A DNA stretch of 64,000 nt. Origin: Phycisphaeraceae bacterium (GTDB taxonomy: Bacteria; Planctomycetota; Phycisphaerae; Phycisphaerales; UBA1924). Below the pieces are notes generated by a model. It was not told the DNA's origin. It ran no database searches and saw only the letters and a list, made by a program, of their open reading frames with translations. The stretch spans positions 1,614,001 to 1,678,000 of the forward strand of contig JAHBXF010000002.1 in the NCBI GenBank assembly GCA_019636615.1, read 5' to 3'. The translations under genes were made by a program, and so were the position numbers. The first letter of the stretch is position 1, and each line of letters opens with the position of its first letter. Shown piece after piece: positions 16,064-26,673 of the stretch.

Positions 16064-18673
16064 TTGTCACTCCGCCGCACGACGCTCCTGATCGTTCTTC
16101 TCGTGGCCGTCTCGGTCGCGGCCGTGATGTACTTCCTCACCCAGAGCATCATCACCAAGCGCATCGACGCCGCGGACGCCGCGCACGCACACGAATCTCT
16201 GTCGCGGGTCAAGGCGGTCATCGAAAACGCCGTCGCACGCATCGACCTCAGCGCCGCCGACTACGCCACGTGGGACGAAATGGTCGAGTACATCCACCGG
16301 CCCACGCGCGAGTTCGAAGAATCCAACCTCACCGAAAACAGTTTCCGCACGCTCCAACTCGGTTTCCGCTGCATCGTCGCGCTCGACGGAACCGTCGTGC
16401 TCGAACAGGGCTACGACCCCGACAAAGATACCATCACCGAGTTCTGCCCCTTGCTCGCCGAGAAAATCCGCCGCATCGGCCTGCTCGAGCAGGTTGTCGC
16501 CAACGGCGGCACCCCCGTCAATGGCATCCTCGGGTGGCAAGGGGGTGTGGCGCTCCTGGCGGCAAGGCCCATCCTCGACAACAACAGCACCATCGAACCC
16601 CAGGGAATGGTGGTGTTCGGTCGCACGATGGACCCTGAAAAGTCTGAGCACGTCACCCGCCTGACCAACGTCACACCCTCCCTCGAACTGATCCATCAAC
16701 CACCGCCACTTCACGCCGCCGAAGCGTCCGCCTCTATTGAGTTTCTCCCCCGCGAGATGGTCCGCGCGAGCGTCCCGGTGATGGGGCTCGACGGAACTCC
16801 CTCCCTTCGTCTGAGCATGCTCGAACCTCGACCTTTCGCCCCCTACGGGCGCGAAAGCCTGCGTCACCTGGCCGTCGCGCTCACCATCTGCTGCATGGGC
16901 TTCGCTTTGACCGTGGGCCTGGTGATCGAACGACGGGTGCTCGCCAGGATTCACCGCATCGCCGACGACCTCTCTGATGTGCGCGGCAACGCCCACACCA
17001 ACCGCAGGGTGGCCGTCCTGGGCAGCGACGAACTCGCCGACCTGGCCGCCTGCATCAACACCACGCTCGACGCCCTCGCCGCCTCGCAGATGCGGCTGCT
17101 CGAAAGCGAAGAACGCTTCCGCGCCATCGCCGCGTGCTCGCCCCTGGGCATGTTCGTGGCGGACCATCGCGGCACCATCCTCTACGCCAACACCGAGTAC
17201 CAAACCGTGTGCGGCGCAGCACACGCCGACCCCCACGACAACAAGTGGTGGCGATTTGTCCGCGCCGACGACCGCGCACGCCTGCGGGAGTCATGGCACA
17301 GAACCGCCACCGCGGGTGTCACGCTGCACGAAACCCTCCGCGGATCGGGCCCGGAATCGTCCGCCGCCTGGCTCTCGGTTCACGCGGCGCCCATCCTGCG
17401 AGATGGGGCAACCCTCTCGTTCGTCGGCACCGTCGAAGACATCACCGACCGCGTGAACACCGAAGAGGCCCTGCGCACCGCCAAGGCCGCCGCGGAGGCC
17501 GCGAGCAAGTCAAAGGGCGACTTCCTGGCCAACATCAGCCATGAAGTGCGCACGCCCATGACCGCGATCATCGGCTTCGCCGATCTCCTGAGCGATCCCG
17601 ACCTCGACGCGCCCACACGCACTCAGCACGTGGCGACACTCCGCCGCAACGCCTCGCACCTTCTCACGCTCATCAACGACCTGCTCGATGTCTCCAAGAT
17701 CGAAGCCGGCCAGATGCAGATCGACGTCACCGAGTGTTCGCCGTGGGCCATTCTGGCCGACGCCGCTTCGCTCCTGCGCCCCCAGGCCACCGCCAAGGGC
17801 ATCGGGCTTGAGCTCTGCTGCGACGGCCCCATCCCCACCACCATCCGCACCGATCCCACCCGGCTGCGGCAGATCCTGGTCAACCTCATCGGCAACGCGG
17901 TGAAGTTCACCAGCCGGGGCCAGGTCAAGATCACAGTTCACATGACCGACGCCGAGAGCGACCAGCCCCGGCTCAGCATGTGCGTATCAGACACCGGCAT
18001 CGGAATCTCGGCCGATCAGATCTCCCAACTCTTCAGGCCTTTCTCACAGGCAGACGCCTCGACCTCACGCCGCTTCGGCGGCACGGGCCTGGGGCTCACG
18101 ATCTCCCGCAGCCTCGCCAGGCTTCTCGGCGGCGATGTCACCGTCACCAGCACGCCCGGAGAGGGCAGCACCTTCCGGCTTGATATCTCCACAGGCATGC
18201 TCACCGCCAACACGCTCGTGAGCGAACCGACGGAAGCGATCGTGCGCCCCGCCGAACAGGCCGACCGCCCCACGCCCCGCTTGCGGGGCACGGTTCTGCT
18301 GGTCGAAGACGGCGTCGATAACCAGCGGCTCATCGCCTTTGTGCTCAGGCGCGCCGGCGCGCAGGTCGTGATTGTCTGCGATGGGCAGGAGGCCCTCGAC
18401 GCCGTCGCCGCGACCCCGGACCAGTTCGACCTTGTCCTTATGGACATGCAGATGCCCCGCATCGACGGCCCCACCGCTACGCGTCTGCTCCGCGAGCGAG
18501 GCTTTGATCGGCCGATCATCGCCCTCACCGCCAACGCCATGGCAGAAGACCGCGCCAAGTGCCTCGAGGCCGGCAGCGACGCCTTCATCACAAAGCCGGT
18601 GAATGTGCCCTCGCTCATCGCCGAGTGCGCTCAGTGGCTCGACGACCGCCACACTGCCCGCCGCGCCGCCTGA
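16064..18673 (+). CDS. Hybrid sensor histidine kinase: CHASE4-HAMP-PAS-HisKA-HATPase-REC
   Basis: Membrane sensor kinase of 869 residues. Order: membrane helix (8-30), periplasmic CHASE4-like sensor (about 40-260, with WDEMVEYI), second helix (268-290), HAMP (291-345), PAS (345-470, [20 protein letters not shown]), HisKA with phospho-acceptor His about 493 ([10 protein letters not shown]), HATPase (N-box [10 protein letters not shown], then DTGIGI and [10 protein letters not shown]), and a receiver domain with Asp about 794 ([13 protein letters not shown]) and KPVN. The internal receiver suggests a phosphorelay; no separate Hpt or regulator gene is adjacent. TTG at 16064 gives the common MSLRRxTLLI start; GTG at 15992 would add 24 residues. 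The signal is unknown. Confidence 0.9.
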   Translation: MSLRRTTLLIVLLVAVSVAAVMYFLTQSIITKRIDAADAAHAHESLSRVKAVIENAVARIDLSAADYATWDEMVEYIHRPTREFEESNLTENSFRTLQLGFRCIVALDGTVVLEQGYDPDKDTITEFCPLLAEKIRRIGLLEQVVANGGTPVNGILGWQGGVALLAARPILDNNSTIEPQGMVVFGRTMDPEKSEHVTRLTNVTPSLELIHQPPPLHAAEASASIEFLPREMVRASVPVMGLDGTPSLRLSMLEPRPFAPYGRESLRHLAVALTICCMGFALTVGLVIERRVLARIHRIADDLSDVRGNAHTNRRVAVLGSDELADLAACINTTLDALAASQMRLLESEERFRAIAACSPLGMFVADHRGTILYANTEYQTVCGAAHADPHDNKWWRFVRADDRARLRESWHRTATAGVTLHETLRGSGPESSAAWLSVHAAPILRDGATLSFVGTVEDITDRVNTEEALRTAKAAAEAASKSKGDFLANISHEVRTPMTAIIGFADLLSDPDLDAPTRTQHVATLRRNASHLLTLINDLLDVSKIEAGQMQIDVTECSPWAILADAASLLRPQATAKGIGLELCCDGPIPTTIRTDPTRLRQILVNLIGNAVKFTSRGQVKITVHMTDAESDQPRLSMCVSDTGIGISADQISQLFRPFSQADASTSRRFGGTGLGLTISRSLARLLGGDVTVTSTPGEGSTFRLDISTGMLTANTLVSEPTEAIVRPAEQADRPTPRLRGTVLLVEDGVDNQRLIAFVLRRAGAQVVIVCDGQEALDAVAATPDQFDLVLMDMQMPRIDGPTATRLLRERGFDRPIIALTANAMAEDRAKCLEAGSDAFITKPVNVPSLIAECAQWLDDRHTARRAA

Positions 18674-18678
18674 GCCGC

Positions 18679-19959
18679 TCATGCGCTGGCGTTCCCCCCG
18701 GGCTTGGCGCCCGGTTCGTTCTCGATCTCGCGTGGCCACACCACGTGCTGCGGCCCGGTGACCTTGGCGCCGCACTCGGGGCAGCAATCCCCCTTCATAT
18801 CCAGCAGGTTGTAGTCACAGGCCGCGCAGCGGGGCTCGCCCACCCGCATGAAGAGAATCAACCTGCACCCCGAGCAACTCGAAACGCCCATCGGCGAAGT
18901 CTGTTTGCACCCGCACCTGGGACATTCCACATTCATCGTCTCAAAGGCGGTGCTGCTGCGGGCGATGCTGATGGTGTGCTTGCTCGTAAACCGCCCCACC
19001 ACCACCATGGCGAGCGTGACGCACCCGACCGCCAGCGAGAGCCCCGCCGCCGCGCGGGGCAGCACATCAAGCCCCGGATCGATGCGAAAACCCTCCGTCA
19101 TTTCGTTGAGCAAGACCAGGCACAACCCAAGACACACGCCAAGCCCCACCGCAACCTTCCGCAGCCACTCGGCCCGTGGTGGCTGTGCCAAGCGAAGGCA
19201 GAAGTTCGCGTGCGCCACTACCCCAGCGGCGATCAACGCAAAGTACGAGGTATACCAATCAGCCTTACCGACGGTCCACACGCCCCACGTCACAACCCCC
19301 ATGAACACCGCGCTGCCCGCCACGCCAACCCAGCGCCACCACCTCTTCTCCACCCCCAGGCCCACCAGCGCAACGCTCGCCAGGCTCACCGCCGGGACGA
19401 GCGACATCGCGGTCTTGATCGCGTTGTCACCGATGTCTGTTCCCGCACGCCAACTGCTCCCAATCCAGGCCCAGATCCACGCCAGCACCGCGAACACCAC
19501 CGATCCGGCCAGCCCTGTGTTCCCCGCGTGCACCCCCCACGGCTTGCGGCGCAGCGTCAGACACCCCACCGCGGCCGCCCCCGCCGACGCGATGATGACC
19601 GCTGTCAGCGCGAGTTTCTCTGAGAGGTGTGACGTCCACACCGCCATGTCACACCAGATCGCCCCCGCCGCGAAGACATACGCCGTGACCACCACACCGA
19701 ACGCCGCGATTGTCTCGGTGCGCAGTTGAGACGAGTGCGAATCTCGGGCCGACGCGAGCATGAGCAAAATGGCGACGACCGTGAGCACACCCGTGCCGAA
19801 GATGCGCCCCGTCACGCCCGCACTGGGCAGAAAGATCATGAGCACGCCCGCGCACGCGGTCGCGCCAAGGGCCCACAGCATGGCACGGATCAACGCTTTT
19901 CGATATTCCAAAGCCGCCCCCTTCTGTCGCGGGCAACTTCCCGCGGCCGGGGAGATCAT
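18679..19959 (-). CDS. Multi-pass membrane protein with C-terminal zinc ribbons
   Basis: About 426 residues. Roughly ten hydrophobic segments fill residues 20-330. A soluble tail carries two Cys-rich modules: CPRCGCKQ...CSGC, then CAACDYNLLDMKGDCCPECG. Each is a CxxC-CxxC zinc-ribbon pattern; the YNLLDMKGDCCPECG form recurs in planctomycete proteins of unknown function, as I recall. No enzymatic motif is evident and I do not assign a role. It is convergent with the hybrid kinase (six bases between stops). Confidence 0.65.
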   Translation of the reverse strand: MISPAAGSCPRQKGAALEYRKALIRAMLWALGATACAGVLMIFLPSAGVTGRIFGTGVLTVVAILLMLASARDSHSSQLRTETIAAFGVVVTAYVFAAGAIWCDMAVWTSHLSEKLALTAVIIASAGAAAVGCLTLRRKPWGVHAGNTGLAGSVVFAVLAWIWAWIGSSWRAGTDIGDNAIKTAMSLVPAVSLASVALVGLGVEKRWWRWVGVAGSAVFMGVVTWGVWTVGKADWYTSYFALIAAGVVAHANFCLRLAQPPRAEWLRKVAVGLGVCLGLCLVLLNEMTEGFRIDPGLDVLPRAAAGLSLAVGCVTLAMVVVGRFTSKHTISIARSSTAFETMNVECPRCGCKQTSPMGVSSCSGCRLILFMRVGEPRCAACDYNLLDMKGDCCPECGAKVTGPQHVVWPREIENEPGAKPGGNASA

Positions 19960-20002
19960 TGGGCATCACCCGCACCGGATGGCGAACCGGCTCAAATTGA
20001 AA

Positions 20003-20034
20003 AGGGCGGCCCCACTCCTCCGCGGGGCCGCCCT
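20003..20034 (-). terminator. Intrinsic terminator after the lamin-tail dockerin protein
   Basis: An 11-bp perfect stem AGGGCGGCCCC / GGGGCCGCCCT with a 10-base loop is followed on the minus strand by TTTTC. It lies about 32 bases past the stop of the 20067-21830 gene. Confidence 0.75.
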
Positions 20035-20066
20035 GTGATGTACTTCGTCGCGTGCCGTCCTCAGGC

Positions 20067-21830
20067 TCAGCAGCCGCCCGCTTCCCACTGCAGGAAGAAG
20101 GCTTCCACGTCCGCCCCGTCCACGCCGCCGTCCTGGTTCACGTCGGCCGCGTCGCCGCCAGACTCCCAGTCGATGAAGAAGGCCTCCACGTCAGCCCCGT
20201 CCACGCCGCCGTCCTCGTTGTAGTCGGCGTAGCAGCGAACCGTCTGGCACACCCACGGGTCACTCGCCAGCGAACGCGGGTTGGGCTCGTCAAGGTAGAA
20301 GTCGTGGAAGTTCTGGTTGGTGTCCTGGCAGCCGTCGATCTTGCGGAAGACGGCCGTGCCCACGTTCGTGTTGAGCGTGGAACTGCCCCCCTCGGAGCAG
20401 TTCGTGCGGATGCCAAAGCCCACAAAGTCCACGATGCGGGTATCCGTGATCGGACAATCGATCGAAGGGAGCAGCGTCTGGGTGTTCACCAGCGCCACTT
20501 TGCCGTCGGTCTGCCCCACACCAAAGCCCGGCGTCGCCACGCGGTCGGCGATGAAAGGCGCCCCGTACACACCGATCGCGTTCGTCGTCTGGATCAGGTA
20601 GTAACTGTGCGGCGGGATGATCGTGTTGGCCGGGAAGAAGAGGATGTTCTCGCTGTCGCCGAACGACCCGCGGTCGCTGGCGTACTGCAGCGACCAGGTC
20701 GAGATGTTCACCGGCTCCGGGGTGCGGTTGAAGAGTTCGACATAATCAGAGTTGTAGAACGCGCCGAAGTTGCCGCCGCCGCCGTACACCTGGCTGATGA
20801 CGACCGGCGCATCAGAGGCGCCCGAGCAATCGACCACGCGGAAGTTCTCCGTGTCGCTCGCCGAGCGTCCCTGGCCGTCTGTCACCGTCAGCGTGATGGG
20901 CTTCTGCCCGAGCGTGACACTGCCGGGAATTTGCGCGACATAGGTAAACCGCCCGTCGCCCGCCACGGCGTCGCCGTTCGTGCCGTCGTCAAAGAGTTGC
21001 TGCGTCGGCGAGCCGCCGATGGGTGAAAGGTCCGCCGTCACCATCAAGTTGGTGCTGGGCGGGTTCGTTCCCGGAACCACATCACCGACGATCGTGATCT
21101 CGCCGATGCCAAAGCCGCACGCGGCCTTGGGGAGCGTGTCTGCCTCGATCTGCGGCTCGGAAGACCCGACCTGCTGACGCACCGTCACCATGTCGATGCG
21201 GGCGCGCCCGCCGGTGTCGTAAGGAACCAGGCCGGAGGCCACGTAGAAGGTCTCGCCGGGCACAAAGACCGCGACCAGCCGGAAGCGGAAGTTGGGGTTG
21301 TTGTTCACCCCCGCGATCTGGGTGAGGTCGGCGATGCGCTGGTTGTACCACACGTCACCGTCGTTGGTCGCCTCATAGATCCCGTTGTTGACAAGCCCCG
21401 CGCTGGTGAAGGTCGTGCCGTCGGTGCTGTACTGAAACTGCACATAGCGGGACATGCGGTTGCTGTGGCGGATGTCGAAACTCACCACGATGTCGCTGAA
21501 CCCGGCCGTGGACGTGACAAACTCGACGCCGTTCTGGCCGCTCTCGGTGCCCTGCGGGCCCCAGGGCGAAAGGTCCAGGGCCGAGTTGTCGATGCTCGCC
21601 GCCGGGTCGCTGCTGCCGCCGGTCGCCGAACCGGAACGGAAGGCCAGGTTCGGCCTGCCAAAGCGGAGCACCGTGCCGCTGCCCACGGCGGGCGTCAGCG
21701 TGCCCAGCACCGGCGAACCGTTGCCGCCGGGAACGTTGAAATCCCACTGTGTGATGACCTGAGCGCCCGCGCCCCCCGCCATCGCCACCAGCGCCAGGGC
21801 GCCCCTCGCCACCATCTTCGTGCGAACCAT
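20067..21830 (-). CDS. Secreted lamin-tail-domain protein with C-terminal GC-type dockerin repeats
   Basis: A 587-residue exported protein. The N-terminus MVRTKMVARGALALVAMAGGAGAQ is a signal peptide. A beta-rich domain of about 200 residues follows, then an Ig-like 'anchor' module (about 260-350, LMVTADLSPIGGSPTQQLFDDG). A lamin-tail domain (about 360-530) has VVISQVYGGGGNFGAFYNSDYVELFN and the typical FxGFG and NxNFxxF elements. The end carries two EF-hand-like loops (DYNEDGGVDGADVEAFF and DVNQDGGVDGADVEAFF) and finishes in WEAGGC. The dockerin-like tail, shared by three proteins here, probably handles sorting or surface assembly. ATG 21830 is preceded by GAGAGGAG. No catalytic residues recognised. 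Confidence 0.82.
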   Translation of the reverse strand: MVRTKMVARGALALVAMAGGAGAQVITQWDFNVPGGNGSPVLGTLTPAVGSGTVLRFGRPNLAFRSGSATGGSSDPAASIDNSALDLSPWGPQGTESGQNGVEFVTSTAGFSDIVVSFDIRHSNRMSRYVQFQYSTDGTTFTSAGLVNNGIYEATNDGDVWYNQRIADLTQIAGVNNNPNFRFRLVAVFVPGETFYVASGLVPYDTGGRARIDMVTVRQQVGSSEPQIEADTLPKAACGFGIGEITIVGDVVPGTNPPSTNLMVTADLSPIGGSPTQQLFDDGTNGDAVAGDGRFTYVAQIPGSVTLGQKPITLTVTDGQGRSASDTENFRVVDCSGASDAPVVISQVYGGGGNFGAFYNSDYVELFNRTPEPVNISTWSLQYASDRGSFGDSENILFFPANTIIPPHSYYLIQTTNAIGVYGAPFIADRVATPGFGVGQTDGKVALVNTQTLLPSIDCPITDTRIVDFVGFGIRTNCSEGGSSTLNTNVGTAVFRKIDGCQDTNQNFHDFYLDEPNPRSLASDPWVCQTVRCYADYNEDGGVDGADVEAFFIDWESGGDAADVNQDGGVDGADVEAFFLQWEAGGC

Positions 21831-21970
21831 GCTGATGCTCCTCTCTGATTCCTCCCGGGAAGAACGCCCGGACTCCAAGATTCGCCACCGCGGTACTCCC
21901 ACGGTGGCGCCTGTCACGCACCACTGATGCCGCGCACCGACAGCCGTCCCCCCCAAGGACCGGCCCTCGG

Positions 21971-22939
21971 TCAGAAGTCGATTCCCGCCTGCGTGAGCCA
22001 GCCGCCGTACACCTTGCCCTCGAGTTCGTCGTACTTGATGGTCGTGATGCCCTGCATCACCGCGTTGCTCGAACCGAACGATCCATCGCGGATCGTGTCC
22101 ATGAACGAGGCGACGTGCCCGTCAGCAAAGGCGATCTGACCGATCATCCGGTCGTGGCCGATGATGCCGCCCACAAACGAACTCTTGCCGTGCACCGGGC
22201 CCCAGCGGTTATAACTCTGCCGGCCCCACACCCGCCCGCGCCCGGGCAACACCGCCTGCGCGGGCCCATCCGTCAGCGTCTTGGCCCCGGGGATGCGGTT
22301 GCCCTGATAGATCACATACTCGTTTGGGTCCAGCGACCAGACGGCGCCATCGCCAAAGAGCGGCACCATCGAGGCCGGCGCCTTGCCCAGGTGCTTCTCC
22401 TGCAGCGGGCCCAGCACATAGTTGATGTTCTCGGGGATAAACGCCACGCGAGGGTCGATGCTCTTCATCGCGGTGTACGCCATGTACCAACTCTGGCAGT
22501 AGTTCGTGTTGTACCCCTCGTCGATCAGCGCATCGACCTGCTCCTGCGAGAAGGTCTTGTACACCGGCCCGTCGAGCCGCATCGGCCCAAGCCGGTTGCT
22601 CGCCCTCGCGGGGCTGCTGGGGCACAGCAACTTCCCGGGGATCGCGTACCCGCCTTTGATAAAGTCCGCCACCCAGCCCTTCTCGTCGATCGCCCCATAC
22701 CCGCGTTCCACGCGGTTGTCGAACGGCCCGGTCGAGAACGCACCCCTGTTGTCGTTGCCGTGCGTGAGCGAGGCCATGGCCAGTTGCCGCTGGTTGCTCG
22801 CGCACCGCGTCGTGCGGGCCGTCTCCCGAGCCGCCCCCAACGACGGCAGCAGGATGCTGATCAGCAACGCGATGATCGCGATCACGACCAACAGTTCGAT
22901 CAAGGTGAAGGCGCGGGTATGGCGTCTCGGGCTGATCAT
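21971..22939 (-). CDS. Type II pseudopilin-like protein (prepilin signal, DUF1559-like)
   Basis: A 322-residue protein with a type IV prepilin signal: a short basic leader, then [30 protein letters not shown], cleaved before Phe by a prepilin peptidase. The rest is a periplasmic domain of the type abundant in planctomycetes, including the H-x-G type element [10 protein letters not shown] near residue 260-270. ATG 22939 is chosen because it begins the short leader and has GGGGGA upstream. Adjacent to the lamin-tail dockerin gene on the same strand (about 140 bases apart); cotranscription is possible. Confidence 0.85.
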   Translation of the reverse strand: MISPRRHTRAFTLIELLVVIAIIALLISILLPSLGAARETARTTRCASNQRQLAMASLTHGNDNRGAFSTGPFDNRVERGYGAIDEKGWVADFIKGGYAIPGKLLCPSSPARASNRLGPMRLDGPVYKTFSQEQVDALIDEGYNTNYCQSWYMAYTAMKSIDPRVAFIPENINYVLGPLQEKHLGKAPASMVPLFGDGAVWSLDPNEYVIYQGNRIPGAKTLTDGPAQAVLPGRGRVWGRQSYNRWGPVHGKSSFVGGIIGHDRMIGQIAFADGHVASFMDTIRDGSFGSSNAVMQGITTIKYDELEGKVYGGWLTQAGIDF

Positions 22940-23314
22940 CTGGTGCAATCCCCCTGGGTTGGGCTTCTGCCGGGCGCACCCGCCGCCGCGCGGCGGTGCG
23001 TCGAACGTTTTCCAACTCAAGCGGGCAACACTAGTGAGACGACCTTTTTCGCCCGATCAAGGCTGAGTGAAGATTGCGCATAGCCCCCCGCCGCACGCTC
23101 CAGAGCCCATCCACGCGGGATTTGGCGAGGCCCTTCACACAATCTTGTTGGAGCCCTCCACCCTTGGGCTTGCCCCCGCCCCACCCACCCGCACCCTTCA
23201 CCACGAAACCTTCCCTCGTCCCATCGCCCACACCGGGGAAATGCCCTTCTCCGTTATTGGGACGGTGTTACCCCTTGCATTCAGCCGCGAAGACACTAAA
23301 CTGTGGGTCTGGCG
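22940..23314. other. 375-base divergent intergenic region
   Basis: No convincing gene. It separates the pseudopilin (minus) and the epimerase (plus). Apart from the candidate promoter near 23275 I see no hairpin or repeat worth naming; the stretch 23100-23220 is markedly pyrimidine-rich on the plus strand. Confidence 0.5.
23275..23302 (+). promoter_or_regulatory. Candidate promoter of the epimerase gene
   Basis: TTGCAT at 23275-23280, a 16-base spacer and TAAACT at 23297-23302. Transcription would start about six bases before ATG 23315, giving an almost leaderless message. Confidence 0.4.
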
Positions 23315-24352
23315 ATGAAACTCCCCGCCGACAAAGTGAACCAACTGCGAGCCTTCTATGAAGGCCGGAGGATCTGCGTCACCGGCGGAGCAGGCTTCAT
23401 CGGGGGACACCTCTGCGATGCCCTCCTCTCCCTCGGGGCGGACATCCGCGTCATCGACGACCTCTCCAACGCCAACCTCGAGCACCTTTCCTCCCTCATC
23501 GAACTCGAACCAGACCGCGTTCGATTCGTTCACGGGTCCATTCTCGACGACGAGGCCCTGGCCCAGGCCGCCTCGGGCGCTCAGACCATCTTCCACCTCG
23601 CCGCGCTGGGCTCGGTGCCCCGAAGCATCGAAGACCCGCAGCGCACCTGGTCGGTGAACACCACCGGCACCCTGCGCGTGCTCGAAGCAGCGCGCGGCAT
23701 GAACCGGGCCGGTCGCCCCCTTCAGTCACGCGCCGACCGCGTGGTGCTCGCCTCTTCCTCGTCGGTCTACGGCGACAACCCAACCCTCCCGCGCACCGAG
23801 TCGCACGCCCCCCGACCCCTCTCGCCCTACGCCGCGAGCAAACTCGCGGACGAATCACTCGCCGCCGTCTACGCCGCGTCGTACGGCCTCTCCACGATCT
23901 CACTTCGTTTCTTCAACATCTTCGGCCCGCGGCAAAGCGCCGACAGCGCCTACGCGGCGGTCATCCCCGCCTTCGCGCGCCGATTGATGGACAACGAAGC
24001 ACCGATCATCTACGGCGACGGCGAAAACACGCGGGACTTCACCTTTGTCAGCAGCGCGGTGCTGGGCCTGCTCCTGGCCGGGGCATCTCCCCGCCCACTC
24101 GCCGGCGAAGCGGTGAACATCGGCACCGGCCGCGCCATTTCCATCGTGAACCTGGCAACGCTGCTCGCCGAGCAGATGGGTGTGCCCCAGATCCTCCCCC
24201 GGCACCAGGCGGCACGCGCCGGCGACGTGGCAGACTCCGTCGCCGATATCAGCCTCGCACGCGATCTGCTCGGCTACGCACCCGTTACGGATCTCGAATC
24301 CGGCCTCAGCGAAACCGTGGACTGGTTCCGCCGCTCGCTGGCCAGCCCCTGA
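23315..24352 (+). CDS. NAD-dependent nucleotide-sugar epimerase/dehydratase (extended SDR)
   Basis: A 345-residue extended short-chain dehydrogenase, probably a UDP-sugar 4-epimerase or dehydratase used in polysaccharide synthesis. The Rossmann motif is TGGAGFIGGHL (about residues 24-34), NAD-ribose binding is VIDDLSNAN, the active-site serines are SSSSVYG, and the catalytic Tyr/Lys are YAASK. RFFNIFGPRQ and GDGENTRDFTFV are typical of GalE/RmlB-like enzymes. The exact sugar is not identifiable. ATG 23315 is preferred to GTG 23303, which lies inside the presumed -10/start-site region. No other glycan genes are adjacent. Confidence 0.88.
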   Translation: MKLPADKVNQLRAFYEGRRICVTGGAGFIGGHLCDALLSLGADIRVIDDLSNANLEHLSSLIELEPDRVRFVHGSILDDEALAQAASGAQTIFHLAALGSVPRSIEDPQRTWSVNTTGTLRVLEAARGMNRAGRPLQSRADRVVLASSSSVYGDNPTLPRTESHAPRPLSPYAASKLADESLAAVYAASYGLSTISLRFFNIFGPRQSADSAYAAVIPAFARRLMDNEAPIIYGDGENTRDFTFVSSAVLGLLLAGASPRPLAGEAVNIGTGRAISIVNLATLLAEQMGVPQILPRHQAARAGDVADSVADISLARDLLGYAPVTDLESGLSETVDWFRRSLASP

Positions 24353-24382
24353 GCCATCTTCTCACCCCCGCCTCACCCCTGC

Positions 24383-25747
24383 TCAGCGCGGCGGCGATGC
24401 GCCGGCTTCCTCCTGCGCCACGGGCTCGCCTGCCCCGCGCGGCACCGGCGGCGTGTACACAATCGGATACTCCGGGCGCGGCTGATACATCGACCGCATC
24501 CACCGCACCGCACGCTGAAACTTCTCGTCATCCCTCGAACTGAAGACCGGCCGCCACCTCGGACGCCCGGCCTGCTTCACCTCGGGATGCTTGAACGTGC
24601 TTTCACTCAGCGGCAAACCCAACTGCAGCAGCGGCGACGCCGCGGGGTCTTCGTAGTTGATGAGCGGCTGACCCGTGCTGGTTCTGGCCCGCTCCAGGAT
24701 CAACAGGTTGGTGAAGGCCGCCGCGTCAGACATAGGCCTCTTGTCGTACAGCCACAAGCGCCCCGCCTCTTCCCCGCCGTGACACTTCGATGTCGCGCAC
24801 CCGCTCACCAGCCACCCACGGTTGACATCATCGCGGAATGACTGAAGCGGCGCGGGGTTCGAGAGCACCCGAACCTCCCGGTAGTAATCCCGCGCCCGAA
24901 CCGCGAACATCCACCCAAGAACCTCCGCGGGCTTCGACCGGAGGAAGAGCGCCCGCCCCTCGGCCGTCTCGGGCACCGCGCCGCGTCCGGGCACCACCGT
25001 GCCGCCGAACTCATCCAGAAACCGCTCCATCGTCTGGCGTGAAATCAGCATGCGCGGCGGGTTGGCCAGATCAACCTCATACACACGCATCAGGTTGATG
25101 TCGTCGTCGCTCAGCAGCGGAAAGACATCGCCCGCCGGGGTCGCCGCCTGCGCCGGGCGCGTCGCCGTGTCGCGCGGCTGACGCGGCGCACCGCGGATTT
25201 CCGCGATCTTCAGTTGCTCCTCGATCAGCACGCGCAGTTGGCGCGCGTTCATATTCCCGGGGTCGGCCGCCAGGGCCCTGAGCACCTCGGTGTGCGCCTC
25301 GGGGTACATCCGCCTCGACCGCAGCCACTCGGCCAACCGCGCCAAGGCTTCAGAGTCTGCCTCGTCGATCACCGAGCGCAGCGACTCATACCGCTCCCGC
25401 AGCGTCGGCATCGTGTCGATCCTCGCCGCCGACGATCTTGGCAGCGGGGTGCGCACCCCGCCCACCATCAGAAAGATCGTGTCGTCGGTGATCTCCACAA
25501 GCGTGCCCGATATCTTCCGCCCGTCACGCAGGGTCACTTCTGTTTCGCGTTCATCCCCCGGATTCTGCTCCGGCCCCGAAGCCTGCGGCGGTGTCACAAC
25601 CGGCGCCGCCTCAGGCTGCGAGAGGCCCGCGGCCGTGGCCGTGAGCCACAACGCCGCGCCGGCAAGAAGCGGCGCCGCCGCCCAGGAGGTTCGATCAATG
25701 AGTGTGCGGGCTTTGAACATACACTTCATCGGGGAGGCTGCTTCCAT
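24383..25747 (-). CDS. Secreted protein with CX4CH heme-like motif, planctomycete-type
   Basis: 454 residues. A hydrophobic N-terminal segment (SWAAAPLLAGAALWLTATAAG) is a signal peptide or anchor. Residues about 65-110 form a small beta module (VTLRDGRKISGTLVEITDDTIFLMVGG) resembling an LSm/SH3-like fold. A helical TPR-like stretch follows, then a C-terminal half with GWLVSGCATSKCHGGEEAGRLWLY, a CX4CH motif that could bind heme c; planctomycete cytochrome-like domains often have such HGG endings. Function is unknown. The start could also be ATG 25729 or 25720; none has a clear ribosome-binding site. Confidence 0.68.
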   Translation of the reverse strand: MEAASPMKCMFKARTLIDRTSWAAAPLLAGAALWLTATAAGLSQPEAAPVVTPPQASGPEQNPGDERETEVTLRDGRKISGTLVEITDDTIFLMVGGVRTPLPRSSAARIDTMPTLRERYESLRSVIDEADSEALARLAEWLRSRRMYPEAHTEVLRALAADPGNMNARQLRVLIEEQLKIAEIRGAPRQPRDTATRPAQAATPAGDVFPLLSDDDINLMRVYEVDLANPPRMLISRQTMERFLDEFGGTVVPGRGAVPETAEGRALFLRSKPAEVLGWMFAVRARDYYREVRVLSNPAPLQSFRDDVNRGWLVSGCATSKCHGGEEAGRLWLYDKRPMSDAAAFTNLLILERARTSTGQPLINYEDPAASPLLQLGLPLSESTFKHPEVKQAGRPRWRPVFSSRDDEKFQRAVRWMRSMYQPRPEYPIVYTPPVPRGAGEPVAQEEAGASPPR

Positions 25748-25821
25748 CCGTCACGGCAGGCCACAGGCCGACCCGTGCGCCCGTTGAGCGTACGGCGGCT
25801 GTTCACAGGAGGTTGCACGAT

Positions 25822-26655
25822 ATGCACCGCAAATCCCTCGCCATGCTTCTTCTCGCCGCCGGCGTCGCCCTGCTCTGCTTCGCCAGCGTCTCCAGATCAA
25901 CCAACCCTCCGCAGCCTCTTCCTGCCTTGAGGAATCCTGCCATGAAAGCCACGCCCGTGCCCGCGGGATCGTCAATCGCCTCAGAGCCCACCATCACCGG
26001 ATTCTTGCGTACCTCCATCACGGTCAGCGGCCGCGCCATCCCGCAGGTCGTCTACTTGCCACCCGGGTATTCGCACGAGGTCGCCCACCCGGCCATCGTT
26101 TTTCTTCACGGACGGGGCGAGAGCGGCACCGACGGCTGGAAACAGGTTGGCCAGGGGCTGGGCCGCGCCATCCTCGCCGATTCCGGCCGCTGGCCTTTCG
26201 TCGTCATCTTCCCCCAGAAGCCCGATCACAACCGGCCCTGGTCCGACTTCACCGAAGATGTTCTGGCCTGCCTCACCGATGCGCAGTCACGTTTCAATAT
26301 CGACCCTGACCGAGTCACGCTCTCGGGCCTCTCGCAGGGCGGCGCGGGCACCTGGACCATCGGCGCCCGCCACAAACACCTGTGGAACGCCCTGGTGCCG
26401 ATCTGCGGGTTCGGCAACGCCGGAGAACTCGCCCCCGCCGTGGCCGATCTGCCCATATGGTGCTTCCACGGCGACGCCGACGATGTCATCCTGCCCGAGC
26501 AGACCAGACGCATGGTCGCCGCGCTCCGCGAGGCGGGCGCCGAGCCAATCTACACCGAATACCCGGGCGTGAATCACAACTCGTGGGACAGAGCCTACGC
26601 CGAGCCCAAACTGCCCTCGTGGATCATGGCGCAGCGTCGAAAAGCCGCACCCTGA
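25822..26655 (+). CDS. Secreted alpha/beta-hydrolase (esterase / depolymerase-like)
   Basis: A 277-residue exported serine hydrolase. It has a signal peptide (LAMLLLAAGVALLCFASV), oxyanion region VFLHGRGES, and nucleophile elbow GLSQGGAGTW. The acid is probably the Asp of HGDADDVI and the His is in GVNHNSWD. This layout fits the PHB-depolymerase/feruloyl-esterase-like hydrolases that cleave esters of polymers or glycans; the true substrate is unknown. ATG at 25822 is fixed by AGGAGG nine bases upstream. It diverges from the CX4CH protein, 74 bases apart. Confidence 0.85.
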   Translation: MHRKSLAMLLLAAGVALLCFASVSRSTNPPQPLPALRNPAMKATPVPAGSSIASEPTITGFLRTSITVSGRAIPQVVYLPPGYSHEVAHPAIVFLHGRGESGTDGWKQVGQGLGRAILADSGRWPFVVIFPQKPDHNRPWSDFTEDVLACLTDAQSRFNIDPDRVTLSGLSQGGAGTWTIGARHKHLWNALVPICGFGNAGELAPAVADLPIWCFHGDADDVILPEQTRRMVAALREAGAEPIYTEYPGVNHNSWDRAYAEPKLPSWIMAQRRKAAP

Positions 26656-26673
26656 CCGGCCCTCCAGGGGTCT

